A DNA stretch of 64,000 bases, from positions 1 through 64,000 of the forward strand of contig CANFTB010000005.1 of assembly GCA_947449735.1 (NCBI GenBank), written 5' to 3'. The notes below the pieces were generated by a model. That model had not been told where the DNA came from and did not search any database. It worked only from the letters and a program-made list of their open reading frames with translations. The DNA is from Chthoniobacteraceae bacterium (lineage in GTDB: Bacteria > Verrucomicrobiota > Verrucomicrobiia > Chthoniobacterales > Chthoniobacteraceae). Position numbers and translations under genes: made by a program. Below, piece after piece: positions 37,976 through 47,829 of the stretch (positions are counted from its first letter, which is position 1; each line of letters begins with the position of its first letter).

Positions 37976-39115
37976 ATGAGCGCGTTTTCCGGCCGTCTCG
38001 CGGCCCGCAATTACAAAAGCGGGAAGACGTACTCCTTCGTTTTCAAAGACGGAGAACTGCTGGAAGAGTTGCCCTCCAAGGAGGATACGGAGCTGGTTTT
38101 CGGCCCCGGCTTTTGCGACATCCAGTGCAACGGATTTGCCGGAGTCGACTTCAACGCTCCCGATGTCACCGCGGCCGACTGCGCGCTGGCACTCGGCCGC
38201 CTGAAGGAAACCGGCTGCACAGCCGTTCTTCCAACGCTCATCACCGCCGGGGACTCCTCGCTCATCCATAGCTTTGAACAACTTAGCCGCCTGCCCTCGC
38301 GTTTAAGCGACGGCACCTCCATCCCGGGCTTCCACCTCGAAGGCCCGTTCATCAGCCCGGTGGACGGCGCACGGGGAGCGCACCCGTTCGCGGCCGTTTG
38401 CAATCCGGACCCGGCATTGTGGCGCCGCCTCCAGAATGCGGCCTCGGGCAAGATCCGGATGCTCACGCTGGCTCCCGAGACGCAGGGCGCTATGGGTTTC
38501 ATTTCGCAGCTTCGCAAAGAGAACGTGATCCCCGCCCTCGGCCACTGCATGGCCACCGCCGAGGAGATCTCAGCCGCGGCGGGCGCCGGCGCCCTCCTAT
38601 CCACGCACCTTGGCAACGGGTGCCCGGCGCTCATGGACCGCCACCGCAACCCCGTTCTGGCCCAACTCGCCGAGGATCGGCTCGGGGCGTCCTACATCCC
38701 GGATGGAATCCATCTCCCCCCGGCGGCGTTCCAGTCCTTTTGGCGGGCCAAGCACGGCAGCCCACGCATTCTCACAACGGACTGCATGTCCGCCGCCTGG
38801 GCGCCCCCCGGCCGCTACACCATCGGGAGCATCACCACCGAGGTGGGCGCCGACGGCGTGGTGCGCCTTCCGGGAACGACGGCCTTCGCCGGATCCGCGC
38901 TGACGATGAACCGGGCGGTGCCTCTGGCCGCCCATCTGGCCCGCATTCCCCTCTCCGAAGCGTGGGACGCCGCGTCCATCGTCCCCCAGAGGTTTCTGGA
39001 AACACATTGCGGGACTAAAATCACCCTCGCGACAGTGTTCGCAACCGTGCACCCCGACCGCCTCGAGATCGCAGGCGTCCTGCACGGCAAGAGCCTCTGG
39101 AGCCCGATTCACTGA
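37976..39115 (+). CDS. nagA: N-acetylglucosamine-6-phosphate deacetylase-like amidohydrolase
   Basis: NagA removes the acetyl group from GlcNAc-6-phosphate, releasing glucosamine 6-phosphate. The 379-residue product has the amidohydrolase metal ligands and NagA-type blocks: FHLEGPFISP (metal glutamate), ALGHCMATAEE and LSTHLGNGCPALMDRHRN (metal and substrate histidines), and LTTDCMSAAWAPPG with the catalytic aspartate. Length is typical. It lies six bases after the TIM-barrel gene. The two may form a catabolic operon; the symbol is given for family identity and not proof of substrate. Confidence 0.82.
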   Translation: MSAFSGRLAARNYKSGKTYSFVFKDGELLEELPSKEDTELVFGPGFCDIQCNGFAGVDFNAPDVTAADCALALGRLKETGCTAVLPTLITAGDSSLIHSFEQLSRLPSRLSDGTSIPGFHLEGPFISPVDGARGAHPFAAVCNPDPALWRRLQNAASGKIRMLTLAPETQGAMGFISQLRKENVIPALGHCMATAEEISAAAGAGALLSTHLGNGCPALMDRHRNPVLAQLAEDRLGASYIPDGIHLPPAAFQSFWRAKHGSPRILTTDCMSAAWAPPGRYTIGSITTEVGADGVVRLPGTTAFAGSALTMNRAVPLAAHLARIPLSEAWDAASIVPQRFLETHCGTKITLATVFATVHPDRLEIAGVLHGKSLWSPIH

Positions 39116-39190
39116 GGAACCGGGAGAGGACACGGGGCGGACACCCTCCCTCCCCGTCGCAGCCAAAGGCACTCCGCTTCCAGCCCGGTT

Positions 39191-42100
39191 CTACCCCGCT
39201 TGGTCGGCCGTAATCGCCACCACCACGGGCGCCACCTTGTGGTCCGTGCTTTCCAGCTTCAGGCTGCGGATGACACCCTTCTTTTTTAAATCCAGCGTGA
39301 TCAAACGCAGCTGCCCCCTTGTGACAAGCCCCTGCGTCTGACGGGACCCAGGCACCTGGGCCACACCGTTGAAATCAGCGATGTGCTCCCCGTCCCGCAG
39401 CACGAACTCCTCGCTCTCACCGGACTCAAAAAGCACCAGGACCTTCATCACGGGCGCTTTCTCGCGGCCGCCGCCCCAACTGCCCACCCCGCCGAGAAGG
39501 TGAAGCTTCGTCGCCTCGCAGTGCACCGGCACCTCGACAGACTGCGGATACCCCTTCGAAGTCGCAGTGGGCTTTGCGCCCCCCTTCAAAACCACGACGT
39601 TCGCACCGGTCCGGGACTTCGCCGGGTCCACGATGACGAAGGGCAGCTCCAGGGCCGTTACGGAACCGAACTTCACAAACTGGAGGGTGTCGCCCTTTTT
39701 GGAAGCGTCTTCAAAAATGCCGTTCCGGGTGTCGGCGGTGAAGGCTCCCGCCAAATTGATGAAGCGGAAACGGCCCCCAGTTGAATTCAAGTAGGCCATC
39801 AGGTCGCGCAGGCCCTCGGCGCCCAGGGCTTCAAAACCCTCGGGCATGAGGGAACGCTTCGTGTTTTCACGGGAGGCGATCTGGTCCTTGGAAATCTCCA
39901 CGACGCCGGCCGGACTCCGCAGCAGGATAGAGGCCGAGTTTTCCTGTGCGATCACTCCAGCGAGGGTTTCCCCGTTCTTTTTGACGATGTTCCAGGTGTA
40001 GAAACTCGGATCTACTTCGCGGTTTGGATCCACCACAGCCACGAGCAGGTCCGCCGCGCTGTGCGCCCCCATCCCGTCGAGGGCAGGTCCGACTTCGCCG
40101 CCCGCTCCTCCAAGCTTGTGACACACCGTGCAGGCGCTCGCAAACAACGCCCTGCCCTTCTCCACGTCGCCGCCCGGCTTCTCGACCGCGGGGGTCAGTT
40201 CGGCGAGCAGTTTGTTCTTTTCCAGACGAGCAGGCCGCCCAAGTTCGTCCAGTAAACGGCTGGCGAACGCGGCAGTCACCTTGTTGGGATGGGTACGCAA
40301 ACGCGCCTGATTCGCCGGCCCGATTTTGTCCACCGTCAGCGAACCGTCTTTGAGAGCCGCCAGCAAGATCTGGGTCCACTCGGGGCGCCGCACCAACTGA
40401 TTGAAGGCAACCTCCTTCAGCGATGGTGAAAATCCGCCGTAATGGCGCAACACCAGATGGGCGCACTCGAGATGACTGGCGTCCCCGAGCGTTTCCAAAA
40501 GACGCGTCTTGAAGCCCTCTGATGCGGAACTCGCCAGCATCTCGCCAAATGCCTGAAGCACGTCGGGACGCGACGAGAAAGCGGCAAGCAGGTTCGCGGC
40601 GGCAGTCAGGCTTTCTGCCTCGGGCGTCGCGGTGTTTTTCAACTTTTCCTGAAGCAGGGCAACCTGCGCCTCGAGCTCCTTTTTTAGGACGCCCTGAACG
40701 TCCCATCGTGACACCAATGGCAGCGCCGGACCGGCCGACGAGGCCTCGGTGATCAACGTCCGCAATGCCGCCAGAGTGGGACCATCCAGCGACGGTGCGT
40801 TCGCGTCCACCCTCGCGATGGCTTCGAGAATGATGTTCGTCTCCACCTGCCGCGTCTGGGGAGCGGCGGCGCAGGCCTGGACCAGCGCTGGACCGACATG
40901 CTCGAAATCAGACTTCAGGACCCCTGGCAGCAGCGCCGCAACCAATTCGCGCCCGCCCTCGGGGGCCGAAGCGGAAAGCGCGTCCTTGAGGTACGCCACC
41001 GCGTTCCCAGAGGCGGCCGCCACCAGCGCGGACTTGGTCCACGCGTCGCTGGCCGCGGCAAACTTCCGCACCAGCGCCGCGCGGTTTTCGGCGTTCGCCG
41101 GGAGGGCCGCCGCCTGTTCATAGGCCTGCACCGCGGCGCTCCCCGTGGCGGGCAGCGGAGGCACCGCGTCCTTGTCCCCTCCTTCCTTGAGCAAACGGGC
41201 CGCCGTAAAACGCACGTGGGCGTTCGGGTGAAACTTGAGGGTGTCGACCAGCACCGTGCGGTCGGCCTTGGAGAGGTCCGGCACCTCGAGCTTGACGGCC
41301 TCCTTGTGCTGCAGCTTCCAGACCCGTGCGAAGTAGTGATCCCGGTCGGGACGCACCGCGGCGTTGGCGGGACCGTGCTGTGGGCCCCGGGTGTCGTTGT
41401 GGATGACCGCCTGGTTGTAGAAATCCACGACGTAGAGGGCGCCGTCTGGGCCCACCCGCGTCTCGATCGGGCGGAACCACAGGTCGCGACTCCGGATGAA
41501 CTCGGTCTGCTCGCGACCCGTCTGTTTCTGGGCCTTATAAGAAACCCCGTCACGCGACACAAAGAAGTGACTGACGATGTTGATGGTCGGCTCCGTGGTG
41601 AAATAGCTGTAGTTCCAGCGGGCGGGCCAAGCGCCCCCCTCGTAGATGGCGCAACCAGCGGCGGCGGTGTAGTAGCCGACCTGGTCGATCTGCACGTAGG
41701 CCTGCTCCTTCCACTTCATCAGGGGGAAGGTCGGCTGCCCCTTCACAAGCACATTGTAGCTGTTGGTTCCGGGAAGCTTGCCCTTGGCAAGAATGTGCTC
41801 CGGCAGGGCGACGTGCATCAGCACCTCGCCGCAGGTGGGCTGGGTGAAAAAGCACTGCCCGTCCCAAGTCATGTTGAGCCCCCAGGTGTTGCTACCCTTG
41901 GAGGAATACTGTTCAAAGGCGCTGCCGTCCGGCTTGAAGCGGACGACCCCGGCGCTGTAGCCGCCGAAGTCCCGGCTTCCATCTCCGTTGGTGACCTTCG
42001 GGCTCGTGCTGTAGCCGTTGGTGGCGTAGATCCAGCCGTCGTTGCCCCACCTCAGGTTGTTGATGACGGCGTGGGTGTCTGCCGTCCCGAGCCCGGTGTA

Positions 42101-43369
42101 CAGCTTGGTGCGTTTGTCACAGACGCCCGTGCCCTTTGTGTCCTCGAGCAGCCAGATGTCCGGCGCCGAGCCCGCGATCACTCCGTTTTTGTGAAACACG
42201 AAGCTCGTCACCAACTCGAGCTTGTCCGCGAATACGTGCTTCTTGTCCATCACACCGTCGCCGTCCGTGTCCTCAAGCCAGCTGATGCGATCCTGGGGCT
42301 CCCGCTCGAAGCGCCCCGGCACCAGCGAACCGGCGTCTTTCCACGGATCCGTGTTCTGCTGCCTCAGGCCGTTGGGATACTCGGGGGTTTCACAGACCCA
42401 CATGCGCCCCTTGGCGTCCCAATCGACGTTCATCACCTTGTTCACCAGCGGCTCGGAGGCCACCAGCGAGAGGTTGAACTCCGGGTGCACCTCGAGTTTT
42501 TCCGCCGCCTCTGAAGGCCGGACCGGACCGCCCTCCACGTAGCGCAAGTTGTCCCCGAGCTCCTGCGAGCGGCAGAGTTCGTCCACGTTGGAGCGTTTTC
42601 CCGCCCAGGCAATCCCGCGTAAGAGCAGCGCCCGAAAGTTAGGACGGGCGAAGTTGATGTAATTGTGGCCTGGGATGCACACGAACGCCCGGTACTGGTC
42701 CTTTTCGTAGGTCCAGACTTGGGGCTGGATATCGTAAACTGAAACCTTCTTGCCACCCTCGGTGAGTTCTTCCGCGCGCTTTTGGGCCCCGTCATTCCGG
42801 CCCGCGGGCTTTGGGGTGTAGGCCCCGGCGAGCACGCGCACCCCGGGGGACATGTCCATGTCGTAGTAAATTTCGTCGTCCATCTCGAAGTTCGAGCAGT
42901 CCTTCGTGATGGGGTTTTCGCGGTCGGTAAAATAGAGGTTCATCGGGCCCTCCTTCCAGCGAGTGACCGGACGGAGCCACGCCCCCCCGATGAGTTCCTT
43001 GTAAAAGGCCGTCCGCTCCGGAGTGCCAGCCACGCAGCCGGCGTGGATCACCACAACCCCGCCCCCGCGCTGGGTGAAGGCGGTGATGCGCTCCTTTTCC
43101 TCGGGGGAAAAATCACCACCGCCGTCCCGGTGGATCACGAGGACATCGGTCTTATCCAGCTCCTCCTTGGTGGGAAACACCTCCGAGCCCGTCGCCACCG
43201 CCCCGCGCTCCTTCAGGAGAGGCACCCAGTCGCGCAGGTACGACGGGTGGTCGTGCGCGCCGGGTCCGTGCGTTTTGGGGCCGGACCGGATGAAGATGCG
43301 AAGCGGCGCGGCGGAGGCGCTCACGCACAGGCTCAGGCAGCACAGCACAAGGAGGAAGGGGCGCAACAT
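39191..43369 (-). CDS. PVC-type c-heme protein with ThuA domain and HEAT-like repeats
   Basis: A 1392-residue exported protein starting with the signal peptide MLRPFLLVLCCLSLCVSASA (ATG at 43369). A ThuA-like domain follows (about 22-270, with VVVIHAGCVAG and FTDRENPITKD), then a PVC-type beta-propeller membrane/haem-associated domain (about 310-660; EYPNGL, DTDGDGVMDKKHVF, GVVRFKPDGS). HEAT-like repeats come next (about 690-1030), and a cytochrome c domain with CTVCH at C1080, C1083, H1084. The last 200 residues are a beta-rich domain. This architecture is typical of Planctomycetes and Verrucomicrobia and is thought to aid electron transfer in polysaccharide-linked oxidation, though its role is not established. 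The frame upstream of 43369 is an artefact over the divergent gene. Confidence 0.9.
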   Translation of the reverse strand: MLRPFLLVLCCLSLCVSASAAPLRIFIRSGPKTHGPGAHDHPSYLRDWVPLLKERGAVATGSEVFPTKEELDKTDVLVIHRDGGGDFSPEEKERITAFTQRGGGVVVIHAGCVAGTPERTAFYKELIGGAWLRPVTRWKEGPMNLYFTDRENPITKDCSNFEMDDEIYYDMDMSPGVRVLAGAYTPKPAGRNDGAQKRAEELTEGGKKVSVYDIQPQVWTYEKDQYRAFVCIPGHNYINFARPNFRALLLRGIAWAGKRSNVDELCRSQELGDNLRYVEGGPVRPSEAAEKLEVHPEFNLSLVASEPLVNKVMNVDWDAKGRMWVCETPEYPNGLRQQNTDPWKDAGSLVPGRFEREPQDRISWLEDTDGDGVMDKKHVFADKLELVTSFVFHKNGVIAGSAPDIWLLEDTKGTGVCDKRTKLYTGLGTADTHAVINNLRWGNDGWIYATNGYSTSPKVTNGDGSRDFGGYSAGVVRFKPDGSAFEQYSSKGSNTWGLNMTWDGQCFFTQPTCGEVLMHVALPEHILAKGKLPGTNSYNVLVKGQPTFPLMKWKEQAYVQIDQVGYYTAAAGCAIYEGGAWPARWNYSYFTTEPTINIVSHFFVSRDGVSYKAQKQTGREQTEFIRSRDLWFRPIETRVGPDGALYVVDFYNQAVIHNDTRGPQHGPANAAVRPDRDHYFARVWKLQHKEAVKLEVPDLSKADRTVLVDTLKFHPNAHVRFTAARLLKEGGDKDAVPPLPATGSAAVQAYEQAAALPANAENRAALVRKFAAASDAWTKSALVAAASGNAVAYLKDALSASAPEGGRELVAALLPGVLKSDFEHVGPALVQACAAAPQTRQVETNIILEAIARVDANAPSLDGPTLAALRTLITEASSAGPALPLVSRWDVQGVLKKELEAQVALLQEKLKNTATPEAESLTAAANLLAAFSSRPDVLQAFGEMLASSASEGFKTRLLETLGDASHLECAHLVLRHYGGFSPSLKEVAFNQLVRRPEWTQILLAALKDGSLTVDKIGPANQARLRTHPNKVTAAFASRLLDELGRPARLEKNKLLAELTPAVEKPGGDVEKGRALFASACTVCHKLGGAGGEVGPALDGMGAHSAADLLVAVVDPNREVDPSFYTWNIVKKNGETLAGVIAQENSASILLRSPAGVVEISKDQIASRENTKRSLMPEGFEALGAEGLRDLMAYLNSTGGRFRFINLAGAFTADTRNGIFEDASKKGDTLQFVKFGSVTALELPFVIVDPAKSRTGANVVVLKGGAKPTATSKGYPQSVEVPVHCEATKLHLLGGVGSWGGGREKAPVMKVLVLFESGESEEFVLRDGEHIADFNGVAQVPGSRQTQGLVTRGQLRLITLDLKKKGVIRSLKLESTDHKVAPVVVAITADQAG

Positions 43370-43666
43370 GGTTTTGAGGGAAATAGGAGGGCTGGGGGGA
43401 ATGACGAGGGAAAAGGGAAGAACAACGAGAGCCGCACTCGGGGGCGCGGGCCTCAGGCGGGAAAACGCTCTAGGCTGGGCAGCCCTCGCGTCATTCGTCC
43501 GCGGAAAGCAGCCTCTCACCGTGATACTACCCCAAGCAAGGCGCGGACCAAGAGGACGATGCCCCAGCAAAAACCACCACCGGATATTGCATTCGGTCGT
43601 TTTCAGAGAATCCGCTCCGCGAGGATTTGCATTGTCCCGAGGGGCCGGTGGTTTTAGGACAAGCCC

Positions 43667-45022
43667 ATGTCCACCACCCAGACGCCACTCCACCGCCGTT
43701 CCTTCCTCAAAACCATCCTTGCCGCCGGCGCCGCCCCGCTGCTGCTGCCCTCCCGGATTTGGGCCGCAAAAGTCGGTCCGAACGACACCATCCGCATGGG
43801 GATCATCGGATGCGGCACCCAGTCCCGCGGCCTGATGGGCGGGTTCCTCAAGCAGCCCAACACCCGCGTCGTCGCGGTGTGCGACGTCGACCAGACCCGG
43901 AGAGACGCCCACAAACAGACCGTCGAGGAGTTCTACTCCAAGGCCGCTGGCTCCGAGTTCAAGGGCTGCACCGTCCACAACGACTTCCGCGAACTCCTCG
44001 CACGCCGGGACATCGACGCGGTGGTCATTGCCACGCCGGACCACTGGCACGCGATCATCGCCGTGGCCGCCGCCGCCGCAGGGAAGGACATTTACTGTGA
44101 AAAACCGCTGACCAACACCGTATTCGAGGCGACCTCCCTCGTGGCCGCCATTCAAAAACACGGCCGCGTTTTCCAGACAGGTTCCATGCAGCGCTCCTCC
44201 CGCGAGTTCAGGGTCGCCTGCGAGCTCGTGCGGAACGGAGTCATTGGAAAAATTTCGCGGGTCGAGGCTGGCTTCGGCGGCCCGGGCAAACCCTGCGACC
44301 TGCCGGCGGAGATGGCGGAACCCGGCCTCGACTGGAACATGTGGCTCGGGCCGGCGCCTGTGCGCGACTACAACTCCATTCTCAGCCCGCGAGGCATCCA
44401 CAAACACTTCCCCATGTGGCGCCAGTACCGGGAATACGGCGGCGGCATGGTCACCGACTGGGGCGCCCACCACCTGGACATCACCCACTGGGGTCTGGAC
44501 ATGGACCGCAGCGGCCCCTCCGAAATCCTCCCGCCCGCCGACTGGTCGAGCGCGGTGTCCGGAGCGCGCCTGATTTATCCCAGCGGCGTCGAAGTCACCC
44601 ACGTGGTGAACAACGGAGTCACCTTCTTTGGAGCCGACGGGGAAATCTATGTCAACCGCGGCAAGATCAAGGTCTCACTGCGTGGCGAAACCAAGGCCTC
44701 CTTCATGGCCAAGGAAGACCAGCCGGCCCTCGCTGACCAGCTCGACAAGCTCGAGAAGGATTTGCTCGCAGACGCGAAAGTGCGCCTCTACTCCAGCACC
44801 GACCACAAGTCGGACTTCCTCGCCTCCATGGTCTCCCGCAAACAACCGATTGCCGACGTCGAAACCGGCGCTCGCACCGTCATCGGCTGCCACTTGCTCG
44901 GGTTCGCCTACTACCACGGCAAACACCTCAAGTGGAACCCGGCCGCAAACGCCTTCCGCGACGGGACCGGCGAAGACCGCTGGCTGCGTCCTGAAATCCG
45001 GGGCGACTGGAAACTCGCGTAA
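43667..45022 (+). CDS. Gfo/Idh/MocA-family oxidoreductase with Tat signal
   Basis: A 451-residue NAD(P)-dependent sugar oxidoreductase or dehydratase family protein. It begins with a twin-arginine-like leader (LHRRSFLKTILAAGAAPLLLP), followed by the Rossmann motif GIIGCGTQSRG near residue 45, the EKPLTN motif, and the catalytic GAHHLDITHWGL region. Tat-exported Gfo/Idh proteins are abundant in Planctomycetes and Verrucomicrobia. The 297-base space to the divergent c-heme gene probably holds both promoters, so the pair may be co-regulated. The substrate is unknown. Confidence 0.92.
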   Translation: MSTTQTPLHRRSFLKTILAAGAAPLLLPSRIWAAKVGPNDTIRMGIIGCGTQSRGLMGGFLKQPNTRVVAVCDVDQTRRDAHKQTVEEFYSKAAGSEFKGCTVHNDFRELLARRDIDAVVIATPDHWHAIIAVAAAAAGKDIYCEKPLTNTVFEATSLVAAIQKHGRVFQTGSMQRSSREFRVACELVRNGVIGKISRVEAGFGGPGKPCDLPAEMAEPGLDWNMWLGPAPVRDYNSILSPRGIHKHFPMWRQYREYGGGMVTDWGAHHLDITHWGLDMDRSGPSEILPPADWSSAVSGARLIYPSGVEVTHVVNNGVTFFGADGEIYVNRGKIKVSLRGETKASFMAKEDQPALADQLDKLEKDLLADAKVRLYSSTDHKSDFLASMVSRKQPIADVETGARTVIGCHLLGFAYYHGKHLKWNPAANAFRDGTGEDRWLRPEIRGDWKLA

Positions 45023-45074
45023 CCCGGAACAGGCGCCTTCCCGCGCCTGACCCGCAGGAAGCCAGCAGGCTCCC

Positions 45075-46853
45075 ATGACCGACCATCCGCTTCTTGCCGC
45101 CAGCGACCTTCCCGGCCGCTGGCGGGAAGCCGATGCCTTCTGTATTCTGGATACCGACTTTGCGTCGGGCGCCCTCTTTCTGTCGATCTGCTCGCGCTGG
45201 CTCCAGTCGCGCGGCGCATGCAGGCGTCTGGATTACATCGCCGTTTGCGACCCCCAGACGCCGCCGGACCCTTCCGGGGCGTTCCCAAGCGAACTCCCCC
45301 CCCTCGCAGAGGCTCTTGCCAGACAATGGCCCCTGCCCCTTCCGGGCTTCCACCGCATCGAACTGGACGAGGGACGCCTCATCCTCACCCTTGTTTTCGG
45401 GAACGCCGAACAGGAACTCCGCCGCATCCGGGCGGGCTGCGACGCCCTGCTCGTTGGAGCAAACGCCGCCACGCTCAGCGCCGCCGCCCTGGCACGCCTT
45501 GCAAAACCCGGCGCCATTCTGGCCTCGCTCTGCCGCGATCCCGGGTGGCTCCAGGCGTTGAACCATTCCGGTTTTGAAATCTCGGAAAACGGCCCGCTCA
45601 CCACCGGAATTTTCCGAACCCAAAAACGCCGGACCTCGCCCCTGCCTTCCCCTGCCCTGGACCCCCGGTCGGAACACGCGCGCGAAGCCATCGTGATCGG
45701 AGCCGGACTGGCGGGGACTTCCGCCGCAGCCGCGCTTGCAAAACGGGGGTGGAAAGTCTCCCTCGTGGAGCGGCATCACGCACCCGCGCAGGAAGCGAGC
45801 GGCAATCTGGCGGCGGTGTTTTCTCCCATGCTTTCGAAGGACGACGGTCCCGCGGCGCGTCTTTCGCGGGCGAGTTTTTTGAGTTTGAAGCAGGAACTAC
45901 TCACCCTCTCCCGATCGGCGGAGCCACCAATTTGGTCCGATTGCGGAGTGCTTCAACTCGCCAAGACGCCCAAGGAAGAAGCGCTGTTTGCGGAAGTCGC
46001 AAAACAACACAGATACCCTGTCGACTACGCGACGCTCCTGAGCCGGGAGGAGGCGGACCGCGACCTCCAACAACCCGTTGCCGCCGGCGGCTGGCTTTTC
46101 CCCGGCGGTGGCTGGCTCAACCCGGCCTCGCTTTGCAGGGCGCGTCTCGCGGCACATCCCGGGATCCGGCAGCTTTTCGGCAACGGCGTTCTGGAACTCC
46201 GCCGCAAGGACGGCTTATGGCAGGCCGTCGACGCCGGTCAGAACATCCTGGCCCAGGCCCCCGTCCTAGTGCTCGCGAACGCTTACGAGGCGGCCCTCCT
46301 AGCCCCTCGGGCGGGACTGCACTTCAAAAAGGTCAGGGGCCAGGTCACGCATCTCAGCGGCGCCTCGCTCCCGCCATTGCGAAGGGTCCTCAGCCGCGAC
46401 GGCTACCTCACCCCGTCCATCGACGGGGTTTGCGGCCTGGGGGCCACCTACGATTTCGACTCCCAGATCAGCGCCCCCACGGAGCAAAGCGACCTCAACA
46501 ACCTCGCGCGCCTTCCCCAGCTCCTGCCGGACCTCAACCCGCAAAACGTCCCAATCTGCGGCGCCCGGGTCGGCTTCCGCTCGCTGACTCCCGACCGGAT
46601 GCCCGTCGTTGGCCCGCTCGCTTGTCTGGGCGAAAGAGGCTCCTTCTCCGGCGGCCCTTTGAACGTCCCCAGAGAACCCGGACTTTATGCGCTGATCGGT
46701 TTGGGATCGCGCGGCGCCGTGTGGTCCACGCTCGCGGGGGAAATCCTCGCCTGCCTTTTGAACGGGGAACCCGCACCGGTGGCGGCCGACCTGCTCGATT
46801 CCATCGACCCGGCGCGCTTTCTGTTTCGGGAAAGCGCGAAGGCAGGAAGATAG
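45075..46853 (+). CDS. MnmC-like protein with FAD oxidoreductase and degenerate methyltransferase half
   Basis: MnmC normally carries out the last two steps of tRNA wobble-uridine mnm5s2U synthesis: a C-terminal FAD oxidoreductase removes the carboxymethyl group and an N-terminal SAM methyltransferase adds methyl. The 592-residue product aligns by eye with both halves. FAD binding is at about 204-235 (AIVIGAGLAGTSAAAALAKRG). The N-terminal part keeps the QWPLPLPGFHRIELDEGR segment of MnmC but has DTDFASGALFL (26-36) in place of ETGFGTGLNFL, and LLVGANAATLS in place of the WFLDGFAPAKNP block, so the SAM loop and the DGFAP aspartate are missing. The N-terminal 55 residues of E. coli MnmC are also absent. 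The methyltransferase is probably inactive. Confidence 0.8.
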   Translation: MTDHPLLAASDLPGRWREADAFCILDTDFASGALFLSICSRWLQSRGACRRLDYIAVCDPQTPPDPSGAFPSELPPLAEALARQWPLPLPGFHRIELDEGRLILTLVFGNAEQELRRIRAGCDALLVGANAATLSAAALARLAKPGAILASLCRDPGWLQALNHSGFEISENGPLTTGIFRTQKRRTSPLPSPALDPRSEHAREAIVIGAGLAGTSAAAALAKRGWKVSLVERHHAPAQEASGNLAAVFSPMLSKDDGPAARLSRASFLSLKQELLTLSRSAEPPIWSDCGVLQLAKTPKEEALFAEVAKQHRYPVDYATLLSREEADRDLQQPVAAGGWLFPGGGWLNPASLCRARLAAHPGIRQLFGNGVLELRRKDGLWQAVDAGQNILAQAPVLVLANAYEAALLAPRAGLHFKKVRGQVTHLSGASLPPLRRVLSRDGYLTPSIDGVCGLGATYDFDSQISAPTEQSDLNNLARLPQLLPDLNPQNVPICGARVGFRSLTPDRMPVVGPLACLGERGSFSGGPLNVPREPGLYALIGLGSRGAVWSTLAGEILACLLNGEPAPVAADLLDSIDPARFLFRESAKAGR

Positions 46854-46870
46854 GCGTTCCAGTAGACGCC

Positions 46871-47794
46871 CTATTTTTTGGCGAGAAAATACCCCTGCTG
46901 CTTCGCCGTGACCGTCCGCCCCATCCGCTCCAAGACGCTCAGCAAATCCTCCCAAACCTTGCGTTTTTCAGAGTTCGCCGAATTGCGGATCAAATAGGCG
47001 GGATTGAAGGTGGGCATCACGGGGATGCCGTGCAGTTCGTGCCAGCGGGAGCGCAGCTTTCCAACGGGCTCGGTCGAACCGAAGAGCGCACGCATGGCGC
47101 CGGCTCCCAGGGCCACGATCACCTTGGGTTTCACAATGGCGATCTGGGTGGCCAGGTACGGAGCGCACCGTCCAATTTCGTCGGGAGCCGGGGGGCGCCC
47201 CCCCTCGTCCGCAAGAGCGGCGGCGGGATAACATTTTAAGACGCTGGTCAAATAGACCTCCTTGCGGGACAGCCCCATTGCCACAAGCATCTTGTCCAAA
47301 AGCCCGCCTGCCTCCCCCATGAACGGCCTGCCCGCAGCGTCCTCCTCGGGCCCAGGAGCGTCCCCCACGAACATCAACTCGGCGGCGGCGTCCCCTTCCC
47401 CAAAAACCACGTGACTCCTGCGCGAAGCCAGCTGGGGACACAAAGTGCAGGGCAAAACCTCCGCCTGAAGCGCCTCCAGTCGCTCAAAAGCCGAGCCGCC
47501 CACGCCGAGATCGGGAAGCGGCGGAAACGCCGGGGCAGCGGATTGCGCCGTCTTCGGCGAAACCCTTCGGGGCTCGACTGCGCGGGGCGGCTCCGGTTGC
47601 CGGTTTTCGACGGGAGCGGCGGCGCTGGCCGTTGGCGTGGACGGCACCGCAACCGCGGGCGGATTCGAAGACGAACGGCTTTGCTGAAGCGCCGCAAGCA
47701 CCGAGGCAGGAGCCTTCAAATCGGCCCCGGCCCGCTGCTTGGATTGCAGCGCGTCAATCACTAGGTCGAGGGCGGCGGGAAGTAAATCAGACAC
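46871..47794 (-). CDS. Uracil-DNA glycosylase, family 4/5 type with Fe-S cluster
   Basis: The 307-residue product removes uracil from DNA. Cluster cysteines are the CTLC pair, VLKCYP and RCAPYL, as in the iron-sulphur glycosylases. The active-site motif reads GDAPGPEEDAAGRPFMGEAG, close to the family GEAPGxxEDxxGxPFVGxAG. The first 95 residues are a proline/alanine-rich, low-complexity extension that is not part of the fold. It lies 35 bases after the TPR gene start region in the leftward direction and shares that orientation with proC. Assignment to family 4 or 5 is uncertain. Confidence 0.88.
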   Translation of the reverse strand: MSDLLPAALDLVIDALQSKQRAGADLKAPASVLAALQQSRSSSNPPAVAVPSTPTASAAAPVENRQPEPPRAVEPRRVSPKTAQSAAPAFPPLPDLGVGGSAFERLEALQAEVLPCTLCPQLASRRSHVVFGEGDAAAELMFVGDAPGPEEDAAGRPFMGEAGGLLDKMLVAMGLSRKEVYLTSVLKCYPAAALADEGGRPPAPDEIGRCAPYLATQIAIVKPKVIVALGAGAMRALFGSTEPVGKLRSRWHELHGIPVMPTFNPAYLIRNSANSEKRKVWEDLLSVLERMGRTVTAKQQGYFLAKK

Positions 47795-47829
47795 GGGATG
47801 GATTGGCAGAAATTTGAAAAACGAGCACC

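Noticed and set aside
40898..42514. 538-codon + strand open frame within the c-heme gene
   Set aside because: Antisense shadow of the verified c-heme/propeller gene, without recognisable domains.
43370..44602. N-terminal extension of the c-heme protein frame
   Set aside because: It is antisense to the Gfo/Idh gene and precedes a clean signal peptide at 43369.
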